A stretch of DNA of 64,000 bases from CAWEQO01 sp963811225 (lineage in GTDB: Bacteria > Chloroflexota > Anaerolineae > Anaerolineales > Anaerolineaceae). Positions 43,800 to 52,201 of the stretch are shown here, piece after piece (the first letter of the stretch is position 1; each line of letters begins with the position of its first letter). The stretch covers positions 248,001 to 312,000 of the forward strand of contig CAWEQO010000001.1 of assembly GCA_963811225.1 (NCBI GenBank), read 5' to 3'. Position numbers and translations under genes: made by a program. The notes under the pieces are model-generated. The model ran no database searches, was not told the DNA's origin, and saw only the letters and a program-made list of their open reading frames with translations.

Positions 43800-44768
43800 A
43801 TGCTTACACGATTTCGTTTAATGGGGTTGTTGATGCTTGCTGTGGGAGTATTAAGCGCCTGCAGCGGCGGCCCTCAGGCCGCACCGGGCAGCGCGCCGCC
43901 TGCCACACAAGATACGTTAGCGACGCTCCCTGCGGAAGCGTTGGCTCCGATTGGCGGTGAGCCATCCATTCTCCCTCCAGAAGACGCACCGCCCGGCTTG
44001 TGCATGGAAAACACCCCTTGCGCAGCGGAAGCCGCCTCCGCAGCGCCCACGGAGACGGTCGCGCCGTGCCTTCCCGGTCGCGTCGAGCGGCACGAGGTCG
44101 ACTCGCAGATGCTGCACCGCCAATTGTCCGTCCGGGTCTATCTGCCCCCTTGTTACGATTCCCGGCGCTCTGCCGGGTACCCGGCGATCTACTTGCTGCA
44201 CGGTCAGAGCATGGATGCCACCGCCTGGGACGACCTGGGCGCCGTCGCAGCCGCCAACCGCCTGATCACCAACCGAGACGCCCCGCCCTTCCTGATGGTC
44301 ATGCCGCAGGAGGATTACTACCTGCAAGACATCCAGGAATCCGCTTATGGCGACGCAGTGGTCGCTGAAGTCGTGCCGTGGGTGGATGCCAGTTTCAACA
44401 CCTGCGCCACCCGCAGCTGCCGCGCCGTCGGCGGCATCTCACGCGGCGCCACCTGGGCGGTGATGATCGGCTTTGAGAACCCCGGCCTGTTCGCTTCCGT
44501 CGGAGCCCACAGCCTGCCCTTCCCACCCATGAGCTCCTCCCGCCTGCATACCTTGATCGACGCCGCGCCCAACGGCCCGCCCGCCCTGCGCATCGACATC
44601 GGCAATGCCGACCCGTATCTATCGGATGCAAAGCGCTTCGAGACCTCTCTGCAGTTGGTGGACCTGCCGCACGAATGGCTGGTCCGCGACGGCACCCACA
44701 ACGCCGATTACTGGCAGGCGCATATGGAAGAATACTTGCGCTGGTACGTGAGCAAACTTGAGGGGTAA
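43800..44768 (+). CDS. Esterase-like lipoprotein (alpha/beta hydrolase)
   Basis: 322 residues. A lipoprotein signal with lipobox LSAC (Cys21) and a Pro/Ala-rich linker is followed by an esterase domain (about 85-315) related to esterase D/enterochelin esterases: LPPCYDSRRSAGYPAIYLLHGQ, the nucleophile GISRGATW, and the late His in RDGTHNADYW. Extracellular, membrane-attached. Substrate unknown. A hairpin at 44798 follows it. Confidence 0.85.
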   Translation: MLTRFRLMGLLMLAVGVLSACSGGPQAAPGSAPPATQDTLATLPAEALAPIGGEPSILPPEDAPPGLCMENTPCAAEAASAAPTETVAPCLPGRVERHEVDSQMLHRQLSVRVYLPPCYDSRRSAGYPAIYLLHGQSMDATAWDDLGAVAAANRLITNRDAPPFLMVMPQEDYYLQDIQESAYGDAVVAEVVPWVDASFNTCATRSCRAVGGISRGATWAVMIGFENPGLFASVGAHSLPFPPMSSSRLHTLIDAAPNGPPALRIDIGNADPYLSDAKRFETSLQLVDLPHEWLVRDGTHNADYWQAHMEEYLRWYVSKLEG

Positions 44769-44797
44769 TGTTTCGCGCAGAAGCGCAGCCCGATAAG

Positions 44798-44829
44798 AAA
44801 AAGAGCAGATAGAAAACTCTGCTCTTTTT
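44798..44829. terminator. Bidirectional terminator between esterase and nuoN
   Basis: AAAAAGAGCAGA (44798-44809) pairs with TCTGCTCTTTTT (44818-44829), with a T run on the right and A run on the left, so it can end both convergent transcripts in classical fashion. Confidence 0.85.
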
Positions 44830-44865
44830 TCCCTTAAGACCTGAACGTCTTTGCTTTGAAGCTCT

Positions 44866-46314
44866 TTACAGCAGCCGCAGAATTGCCTGTGAGGCCAGGG
44901 CGAACAGCGCCCCCGGCGCGAACGACAGCCCTACCACCGCCAGGGCCGATACGCCCGCGGTCAAATTGAGCCATGGATCGCGGGCCACGCACGGCTCGCC
45001 GGGCTGCATGAACATGATCACCACCACGCGCAGGTAGTAGAAGGCCGAGACCGCCGAGGTCAGCAGGCCGATCAGCGCCAGGCCCAGGTAGCCGCCCTGC
45101 ACCGCCGTACTGAACAGGTAGAACTTGCCCCAGAAGCCAAGCGTCAGCGGCACACCGGTGAACGACAGCATGAAAACGGTCATCGCCAGCGCCAGCCAGG
45201 GCTTGGTGCGCCCCAGTCCGGCGTAATCCTCCAACATCAGGCCGCGGTTCTGGGTCTGCTCGAGAGCGATTACCACCGCCCAAGCGCCCAGCGTGGTCAG
45301 GCCGTAGGCCACCAGGTAGAACAGCATCGAGGCCACCGTGTTTTGCAGCACCACACCCTGGCTGTACGGCACGAAAGCCATCAGCAGGTAGCCCGACTGG
45401 GCGATACTGGCATAGGCCAGCAGGCGCTTGATGTTCGACTGCGAGATCGCCACCACGTTGCCCACCACCATGGTCGCCGCCGCCAGCGTCCACAGGATGG
45501 GCGTCATGTCGGCCGAAATGGTTGGGAAGGCAGTCACGAACATGCGCATCAGGGCTGCAAAACCGGCCGCCTTGGCCCCCACGGTCATGAAGCCGGTTAC
45601 CGACGAAGGTGCGCCTTGATAGACGTCCGGCACCCACATATGGAACGGCACGATGGCCGATTTGAACGAGAAGCCCGCCAGCAGCAGCGCCGCCCCGGCC
45701 ACGAACAACGGCAGGATGACCGACCCCGCCGAAACCGCTGCCACGATCTCCGTCAGGTTCGTGGAAGCGGTGCCTCCGTAGACCAGGGCCACGCCGTACA
45801 GCACGAAGCCCGAGGAGAAAGCGCCCAACAAGAAGTATTTCAGGCCGGCCTCTTCCGAGCCCTGGTGCAGCCGGGCGAACCCGGCCAGCACGTACAGCGG
45901 CAGCGACAGCAGCTCCAGTGCCAGGAAAACCACGATCAGGTCGTTGGCGTAGGTCATCAGGATCATGCCGCTGATGGTCAGCAGCAGCAAGATGTAATAC
46001 TCGCTGCGCTCGATATCCATCCGTTTGAGGTAATCGTAGGCCAAAGCGATGCCCGCCAACCCACTCACCAAAAAGACCACAGAGAGGAAAACGGCGAACC
46101 CATCCACCACCACCATGTCGCTGAAGGCTGCGGCCGGGGCTCCGCTGCGCCAGATCGACAGCCCGGTGGTCACCAGCAGGCCCAGCGCCGCGAGCAAGGC
46201 GGTAATGCCCTTGCGCGCCGGCGGGATCCACAGGTCCACCAGCAGGAGCACGATGGTGTAACCGAGCAGGAACACCAGAGGAAGCGTTACGATCAAGTCA
46301 TTCAATGTCATCAT
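44866..46314 (-). CDS. nuoN: NADH-quinone oxidoreductase subunit N
   Basis: 482 residues with about 14 membrane helices and the antiporter-like fold (VYQGAPSSVTGFMTVGAKAAGFAAL, LLAYASIAQSGYLLMAF). NuoN is a proton-pumping membrane subunit of complex I. Last gene of the nuoA-N operon, 15 nt after nuoM. Confidence 0.95.
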   Translation of the reverse strand: MMTLNDLIVTLPLVFLLGYTIVLLLVDLWIPPARKGITALLAALGLLVTTGLSIWRSGAPAAAFSDMVVVDGFAVFLSVVFLVSGLAGIALAYDYLKRMDIERSEYYILLLLTISGMILMTYANDLIVVFLALELLSLPLYVLAGFARLHQGSEEAGLKYFLLGAFSSGFVLYGVALVYGGTASTNLTEIVAAVSAGSVILPLFVAGAALLLAGFSFKSAIVPFHMWVPDVYQGAPSSVTGFMTVGAKAAGFAALMRMFVTAFPTISADMTPILWTLAAATMVVGNVVAISQSNIKRLLAYASIAQSGYLLMAFVPYSQGVVLQNTVASMLFYLVAYGLTTLGAWAVVIALEQTQNRGLMLEDYAGLGRTKPWLALAMTVFMLSFTGVPLTLGFWGKFYLFSTAVQGGYLGLALIGLLTSAVSAFYYLRVVVIMFMQPGEPCVARDPWLNLTAGVSALAVVGLSFAPGALFALASQAILRLL

Positions 46315-46329
46315 TCCGGTTCGTCTCCT

Positions 46330-47838
46330 CTAATGCATCGCCATTGCAGTGGTTTGGATGATCGCCGCCAGCTGGTTCACGGTCGGCGTTAGCAGGTCGA
46401 AGAACGGCTTGGGGTACAGGCCGATCCAGAAGATCAGCGCCAGCAGCGGCACGAGCATCAAAATCTCACGCGCATTCAGGTCGATCAGCTTGCTGTTTTC
46501 GTCGTGCGTCACCGGGCCGAGGAACACGCGCTGATACATGAACAGCAGGTAGACCGCCGCCAGGATCACGCCGAAGGTCGCCAACCCTGCGAACCACGGG
46601 CTGCCGAGCGCATTCGAGCCGAACGCCCCCAGCAGGATGGTGAACTCGCCGACGAAGCCGTTCAGCCCCGGCAAGGCCATCGATGACAGCGTCGTCACCA
46701 GCGCCAGCCCGCCCAGCACCGGCATCACCTTCCAGACCCCGCCGAAGGCAGCCATATCACGCGTGTGCCTGCGCTCGTAGAGCATCCCGACGATCAGGAA
46801 CAAGGCGCCGGTACTCAGGCCGTGGTTGACCATTTGGATGATCCCCCCGGCCAGTCCCTCGGGGTTGAGGGCGTAAATGCCCAGCACCACAAAACCCAGG
46901 TGGCTGACCGAAGAATACGCCACCAGCTTCTTAACGTCCTTCTGCGCGTACGCCACTGCAGCCCCGTACAGGATGCCGATCACTGCCAGGCCCGCCAGGT
47001 AAGGCGCCATTTGCAGGGTCGCCGCTGGGAAGAGGGGCAGGTTGAAGCGCAAGAAACCGTAAGCGCCCATCTTCAGCATCACGCCGGCCAGGATAACCGA
47101 CCCGGCCGTGGGCGCTTCGACATGCGCGTCGGGCAGCCAGGAGTGCAGCGGCCACATCGGCACTTTGATGGCAAAGGCCAGCGCAAAGGCCAGGAACAGC
47201 CACAACTGCGCATCCGCAAACACCGCCCGGTTGGCCACCAAGTCCGGCAGCGAGAAGGTGCCGCCGCGCGTGCCCAGGAACAGGATCGCCAGCAGCATGA
47301 TGGTGGAACCGGCAAAGGTGTAGATGAAGAACTTGAGGGCCGCATAAACCCGGTTGGGACCACCCCATATGCCGATCAAGAAGTACATCGGGATGAGAGT
47401 GAATTCCCAGAAGATATAGAAGAGAACCAGGTCCATGATCAGGAACACGCCGCTCATGCCTAATTCCAACAAGAGGAAGAAGATCATAAAGCCCTTGACG
47501 TTATCCTCCACCGACGTCCAGGTGGACAGGATCGCGATCAGGCTCAGCAAGGTGGTCAGCAGCAGCATCAGCAGGCTCAGGCCGTCGACGCCCATGTGGA
47601 AGCCGATCGGTAATCCGGCCAGGCTGAACCAGGACCGGTTGATGACCATCTGCAAGCCCGGCAGCGCCGAATCGAACTGCGCCAGCGCCACCAGCGACAG
47701 GCCGAAGGTCACCAGCGCGGTCAGCAGGGCCACCCAGCGGATCAGGGTCTTCTGAGCCCCGTTCAGCAGGGCGATGAGGATCACACCGACCAGTGGGAAG
47801 AATGTGGTTAGAAACAAAGGGTTGAGAATGATATCCAT
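46330..47838 (-). CDS. nuoM: NADH-quinone oxidoreductase subunit M
   Basis: 502 residues with about 14 helices. Antiporter-like subunit; carries the proton-path Glu in FILLELGMSGVF and the Lys-containing SWLPDAHVEAPTAGSVILAGVMLK. Ends nearly at nuoN and follows nuoL by 3 nt, so the membrane-arm genes are translationally linked. Confidence 0.95.
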   Translation of the reverse strand: MDIILNPLFLTTFFPLVGVILIALLNGAQKTLIRWVALLTALVTFGLSLVALAQFDSALPGLQMVINRSWFSLAGLPIGFHMGVDGLSLLMLLLTTLLSLIAILSTWTSVEDNVKGFMIFFLLLELGMSGVFLIMDLVLFYIFWEFTLIPMYFLIGIWGGPNRVYAALKFFIYTFAGSTIMLLAILFLGTRGGTFSLPDLVANRAVFADAQLWLFLAFALAFAIKVPMWPLHSWLPDAHVEAPTAGSVILAGVMLKMGAYGFLRFNLPLFPAATLQMAPYLAGLAVIGILYGAAVAYAQKDVKKLVAYSSVSHLGFVVLGIYALNPEGLAGGIIQMVNHGLSTGALFLIVGMLYERRHTRDMAAFGGVWKVMPVLGGLALVTTLSSMALPGLNGFVGEFTILLGAFGSNALGSPWFAGLATFGVILAAVYLLFMYQRVFLGPVTHDENSKLIDLNAREILMLVPLLALIFWIGLYPKPFFDLLTPTVNQLAAIIQTTAMAMH

Positions 47839-47841
47839 ATG

Positions 47842-49818
47842 CTACCTCAACACCAGCCATGTCAGCATCGCCACCACGCCCAGGACAATCCCTAACACGT
47901 AGGAGCGCACGAAGCCGGTCTGAAAGCGGCGCAGGCCGCCCGCCAGCACGGCGAAGAACTCGCCGGTGCCGTTGACGACCCCGTCGATGAAGCCTTGATC
48001 GAAGAAGGTTGCCAGGAAGACCGCCAGCCTCATGTACGGGCGCACGATGACGGCCTGGTAAGCCTGATCGACCCACCAGTGCTCGCGCATGGCCCCGAAC
48101 AGCCCGCCCAGGGTCAAGGACAGCGGATCACGTCCTTTGACGAAGGACACCCGCTTGCCGTACACCAGCCAGGCCAGGAACAGCCCCAGCAGGGCAATCC
48201 CAAACGAGAGGATCGCCAGGGGCAGCTCGAACGGCACGGAAAGCACCGAGTTGAAGGCCGGCTCCAGCCAGTGCTCCAGGGTGTAGATACCGGGCAGGTT
48301 GAGCGCTCCACCCACCGCCGCTAACACGGCCAGGATGATCAGCGGCACGGTGATCACCGCCGGGCTTTCGGTAGCGCGCTCGGCGGCCTTGGTGCGGGCC
48401 TTGCCGAAGAAGACGATGAATACCTGGCGGCCCATGTAGAAGGCCGTCAGGAAAGCGGTCACAATCAAGATGATGAAGACGGCCGGATTGACCAGCCGCG
48501 AAGCCGAGATAATCTCGTCCTTTGAGAAGAAGCCGGAAAGCGGGGCCACACCCGAGATCGCCAGAGCGGCAATCAGGTAGACCCAGAAGGTAACGCCCAT
48601 GCGCCGCTGCAGGCCGCCCATATTGCGCATGTCTTGGGCGTCGAAGGCCTCGGTCTCATCATGGGCGTGCTTGCCTTTGTGCGCCTGCGCCTCGTGGCCG
48701 CGCTCGATGCCCTGGATGACCGACCCGGCCCCCAGGAAGAGCAGCGCCTTGAAGAAGGCGTGCGTGATCAGGTGGAACATCCCCGCCGCGTAGGCGCTCA
48801 TGCCCACCGCTGCCACCATATAGCCCAGTTGACTGATGGTGGAGTAGGCCAGCACGCGCTTGATGTCGAACTGGGCAATGGCAATCGTGGCCGCGAAGAA
48901 GGCCGTCAGTGTGCCCACCCAGATGACCGCATTCTGAGCGAAGTCGGTCTGCAAGAAGATTGGGTTCGAGCGCGCCACCAGGTAAACCCCCGCCGTGACC
49001 ATCGTGGCGGCATGAATCAGGGCCGAAACCGGGGTTGGGCCGGCCATGGCATCCGGCAGCCACACGAACAGCGGCAGTTGGGCCGATTTACCGGTCACGC
49101 CCAGCAGCATGAACATGGCGATCGCCCCAATCACCCACGGAGCGGCCCCGGCGATGGCGGGCGCCATCTGGAAGATGGTGTCAAATTCGAAGGTGCCGAA
49201 GTTCCAAAACAGCAGGAACAGGGCGATCAGCAGGCCAAAGTCGCCAATCCGGTTGACCACGAAGGCCTTCTTGGCCGCCAGGGCGTTGCCGATGCCGTCC
49301 TCGCCGCCTGAAAACCAGAAGCCGATCAGTAAGTACGAGCACAGACCGACGCCCTCCCAGCCGACGAACAGCATCAGGTAGTTGTTGGCCGTCACCAGGA
49401 TCATCATCGCAACAATGAACAGGTTGAAGAAGACGAAGAAGCGGGCGTAACGGCCAATATCGTTGTTGTGGCGCACGTCGAAGTACATGTAACCGATGGC
49501 ATAGACGTGGATCAACGTGCCCACCCCCGAGACCACCAGCATCATGGTGTTCGACAGGGTGTCCACCCGCATGGTCCAGGAGACGTTCAGGGCGCCGATT
49601 TTGATCCAGTCGGCGATGTGGACCACGGCCACCTGTTCGGGGTCGCGCGCCAGGGCAACCGCCAGGGCCACGCTGACTGCGAAGGCCAGCCCCGCCGCCA
49701 GACTTGCGACGATGCCGGGCCCATACTTGCCCAGCCGCCGCCCGAAGATCAGATTGACGAGCAGCCCGATCAGCGGGAAGAACACGACCCAGGGTACGTA
49801 ATTCAGGATTGGATCCAT
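47842..49818 (-). CDS. nuoL: NADH-quinone oxidoreductase subunit L
   Basis: 658 residues, the largest antiporter-like subunit, with about 16 helices and the long lateral helix at the C-terminus. The segments WEGVGLCSYLLIGFW and LPLFVWLPDAMAGPTPVSALIHAATMVTAG are diagnostic. A His-rich loop (GHEAQAHKGKHAHDE, about 400) is an insertion relative to many homologues. 4 nt after nuoK. Confidence 0.95.
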   Translation of the reverse strand: MDPILNYVPWVVFFPLIGLLVNLIFGRRLGKYGPGIVASLAAGLAFAVSVALAVALARDPEQVAVVHIADWIKIGALNVSWTMRVDTLSNTMMLVVSGVGTLIHVYAIGYMYFDVRHNNDIGRYARFFVFFNLFIVAMMILVTANNYLMLFVGWEGVGLCSYLLIGFWFSGGEDGIGNALAAKKAFVVNRIGDFGLLIALFLLFWNFGTFEFDTIFQMAPAIAGAAPWVIGAIAMFMLLGVTGKSAQLPLFVWLPDAMAGPTPVSALIHAATMVTAGVYLVARSNPIFLQTDFAQNAVIWVGTLTAFFAATIAIAQFDIKRVLAYSTISQLGYMVAAVGMSAYAAGMFHLITHAFFKALLFLGAGSVIQGIERGHEAQAHKGKHAHDETEAFDAQDMRNMGGLQRRMGVTFWVYLIAALAISGVAPLSGFFSKDEIISASRLVNPAVFIILIVTAFLTAFYMGRQVFIVFFGKARTKAAERATESPAVITVPLIILAVLAAVGGALNLPGIYTLEHWLEPAFNSVLSVPFELPLAILSFGIALLGLFLAWLVYGKRVSFVKGRDPLSLTLGGLFGAMREHWWVDQAYQAVIVRPYMRLAVFLATFFDQGFIDGVVNGTGEFFAVLAGGLRRFQTGFVRSYVLGIVLGVVAMLTWLVLR

Positions 49819-49822
49819 GCTT

Positions 49823-50122
49823 TTAGCCCTTCATGCTGCTCATCTGATCGACATCGATGCTGCGCTTGGTGCGGAAGATCGCCACCATCAGCGCCAGGCC
49901 AACCGCCACTTCTGCGGCCGCCACGGTCATGACGAAGAACACGCTCAGCTGCCCGACCAGATTGCCATAGTAGGCCGCAAAGGCCACGAACAGCAGGTTG
50001 GCGGCGTTAAACATCAGCTCCAGCGACATAAACACCACCAGGGCGTTTCGGCGCAATAACACACCCAGGATGCCGAGCATAAACATCGTGCCCGACAAAA
50101 CTAAATAGAAAACCAGCGGCAT
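49823..50122 (-). CDS. nuoK: NADH-quinone oxidoreductase subunit K
   Basis: 99 residues with three helices and the two conserved Glu positions of the family (MSLELMFNAANL and AAAEVAVGLALMVAI). Small proton-pathway subunit. 1 nt after nuoJ. Confidence 0.95.
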   Translation of the reverse strand: MPLVFYLVLSGTMFMLGILGVLLRRNALVVFMSLELMFNAANLLFVAFAAYYGNLVGQLSVFFVMTVAAAEVAVGLALMVAIFRTKRSIDVDQMSSMKG

Positions 50123-50123
50123 C

Positions 50124-50687
50124 TTATTTCTCCCTCTTCCGCAGTGTGAAGTTCAACGTGCCAGACTTGAGTTCGCCCCCCTTACTACCCTCGCTGCGGG
50201 TCAGCAGCACCGCCCCGACGGTGGCAACCAGCAGCAGGAAACCGGTGATCTCGAACGGCAGCGCATAGCGGGTGAACAGCAGCTCCCCCACCGCTGCCGG
50301 GCTCCCCGATCCGGCCGCCGGCAGCCCGACGATGGCAGTCAGGGTAGGCCGTGCCAGGAAGAACAGGGCGATCTCCACCAGGAAGACCAGCCCCAAAACG
50401 ATTGCCATGGTGCGCTGGCCCTGCAAGTGCTCGCTCACATTCATGCGCTCGGCCCCCAACAGCATGATGACGAACAAGAACAGCACCATGATCGAGCCGG
50501 CATACACGGTGATTTGCACCAGCGAGATGAACGGAGCCCCCAGGATCAGGTACAGCAGCGCCACGGTGGCAAAGTTCAGCACCAGCAGCAGCGCCGCATA
50601 CAGGGCGTTGCTGGTGAGCAGCATGCCCACCGCGCTGCCTACCACCACCAGCGCCACGACAGCAAAGAACACCGTACCGGTTAGCAT
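50124..50687 (-). CDS. nuoJ: NADH-quinone oxidoreductase subunit J
   Basis: 187 residues with five helices and the NuoJ signature (GAPFISLVQITVYAGSIMVLFLFVIMLL). Membrane-arm subunit near the quinone site. A short basic C-terminal tail ends TLRKREK. Confidence 0.95.
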   Translation of the reverse strand: MLTGTVFFAVVALVVVGSAVGMLLTSNALYAALLLVLNFATVALLYLILGAPFISLVQITVYAGSIMVLFLFVIMLLGAERMNVSEHLQGQRTMAIVLGLVFLVEIALFFLARPTLTAIVGLPAAGSGSPAAVGELLFTRYALPFEITGFLLLVATVGAVLLTRSEGSKGGELKSGTLNFTLRKREK

Positions 50688-50700
50688 CGATAACCCTCCC

Positions 50701-51192
50701 TTATTTCACGGGGTCTTGCATCACAGGCACCGAGCGTGTGAACTCCCCAGGCTCGGTCTTCTGCGGGGTCGGCTCGCCTTCGTTGCTCACCGGCTCCAAC
50801 AGGATATCTTTCGTATACAGTGAGGCTGCCCGGTCGACGAACGACAGCTCGTAGTTGTCGCCCAGCACGATGGCCTCGGTCGGGCAGGCGTCCTCGCAGA
50901 AGCCGCAGTAGATGCAGCGCAGCATATTGATCTCATACACCCGTGCGTAACGTTCGCCGGGTGAATATCGCTCCTCGTCGGTGTTCTGCGCCGCCTCGAC
51001 GAATATCGCATCCGCCGGGCAGGCCGCCGAGCACAGCGAGCAGCCGATACACTTCTCCAGACCGTTGTCGTAGCGCTTGAGCACGTGGCGGCCCTTGAAG
51101 CGCGTGCGCACCGGGCGCTTTTGCTCCGGGTACTCGACGGTCACCGGGCGCTTGAACATCGACATGAACGTCGTTTTCAAACCTTCTAACAT
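50701..51192 (-). CDS. nuoI: NADH-quinone oxidoreductase subunit I
   Basis: 163 residues with two [4Fe-4S] ferredoxin motifs: CIGCSLCSAACP and CIYCGFCEDACP, forming clusters N6a and N6b that pass electrons to N2. The N-terminal amphipathic part contacts the membrane arm. 1 nt after nuoH. Confidence 0.96.
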   Translation of the reverse strand: MLEGLKTTFMSMFKRPVTVEYPEQKRPVRTRFKGRHVLKRYDNGLEKCIGCSLCSAACPADAIFVEAAQNTDEERYSPGERYARVYEINMLRCIYCGFCEDACPTEAIVLGDNYELSFVDRAASLYTKDILLEPVSNEGEPTPQKTEPGEFTRSVPVMQDPVK

Positions 51193-51193
51193 T

Positions 51194-52198
51194 TCAACCT
51201 CCTAAAAACACGATCACCGCAGCGGTGACGAGAATGTTAAGCAGGGCCACCGGGAAGAGGATCTTCCAGCCTAGGATCATGAGGTGGTCGTAGCGGATGC
51301 GTGGCAGCGTGGCCCGCATCCAGATGATAAAGAACATCCACAAGAACACTTTGATTAAGAAATACACCACGCCTAAGATCGGGTAGGTCGTCGCCAGGGG
51401 TCCTTGCCAGCCGCCCAGGAACAGGGTTGTGCCGATCATGGCGATGGCGATCAGCTTGATGTACTCTGCCATGAAGAACAGGGCGAACTTCATGCCGGAA
51501 TATTCGGTGTGGTAACCGGCGGTCAGCTCTTGCTCGGCCTCGGGCATATCGAATGGGGCCCGGTTGATCTCGGCCAGACTGGCCGCAAAATAGATGATGA
51601 ACGCCACCGGCTGCAGCACCGCAAACGGCAAGCCCGCCTGCGCCTTGACAATGTCCATCAGGCTCATCGATCCGGCCATCATCACCGGAGCCAGCAGGGC
51701 CAGACCCAGCGCCAGCTCGTAGCTGATCATCTGGGCCGTGGCGCGCAGGCCGCCCAGCGTGGCATATTTGTTATTCGAGGACCAGCCCGCCAGGGTAATG
51801 CCGTAAACCGAGATGGAAGTCACGGCCATGATGTACAGCACGCCCACGTTGATGTCGGCGACGTACAGCGGCACCTGACGGCCAAACAAATCGACCGTCG
51901 GGCCCCAGGGCACCACGGCGGTGATAATCAGCGCCGGGATCATGGTGATGATTGGGGCTATGATGAAGATCAGCTTGTCGGCCATAGCAGGGATCAGCTC
52001 TTCTTTGAAGATCAACTTGACCCCATCTGCCATCGGCTGCAAGAAGCCGCCCGGTCCGGCCCGGTTGGGGCCCACCCGCACCTGCATGCGCGCCAGCACT
52101 TTTCGCTCCAGCAAGGTGGTGTAAGCGAAACCGGCCGTCATAAACAGCACCAGGAAGACGGCCTTGGCAATCCATTCGATAATTAAGCCAGCATCCAT
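51194..52198 (-). CDS. nuoH: NADH-quinone oxidoreductase subunit H
   Basis: 334 residues with eight helices; the loops carry RVGPNRAGPGGFLQPMADGVK and EINRAPFDMPEAEQELTAGYHTEYSG, which line the quinone channel. NuoH links the quinone site to the membrane arm. 3 nt after nuoG. Confidence 0.96.
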   Translation of the reverse strand: MDAGLIIEWIAKAVFLVLFMTAGFAYTTLLERKVLARMQVRVGPNRAGPGGFLQPMADGVKLIFKEELIPAMADKLIFIIAPIITMIPALIITAVVPWGPTVDLFGRQVPLYVADINVGVLYIMAVTSISVYGITLAGWSSNNKYATLGGLRATAQMISYELALGLALLAPVMMAGSMSLMDIVKAQAGLPFAVLQPVAFIIYFAASLAEINRAPFDMPEAEQELTAGYHTEYSGMKFALFFMAEYIKLIAIAMIGTTLFLGGWQGPLATTYPILGVVYFLIKVFLWMFFIIWMRATLPRIRYDHLMILGWKILFPVALLNILVTAAVIVFLGG

Positions 52199-52201
52199 AC
52201 G

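Noticed and set aside
45343..46392. Long plus-strand frames across the nuo operon
   Set aside because: All are antisense shadows of conserved nuo genes, with Arg/His/Gln-rich composition and no ribosome sites.
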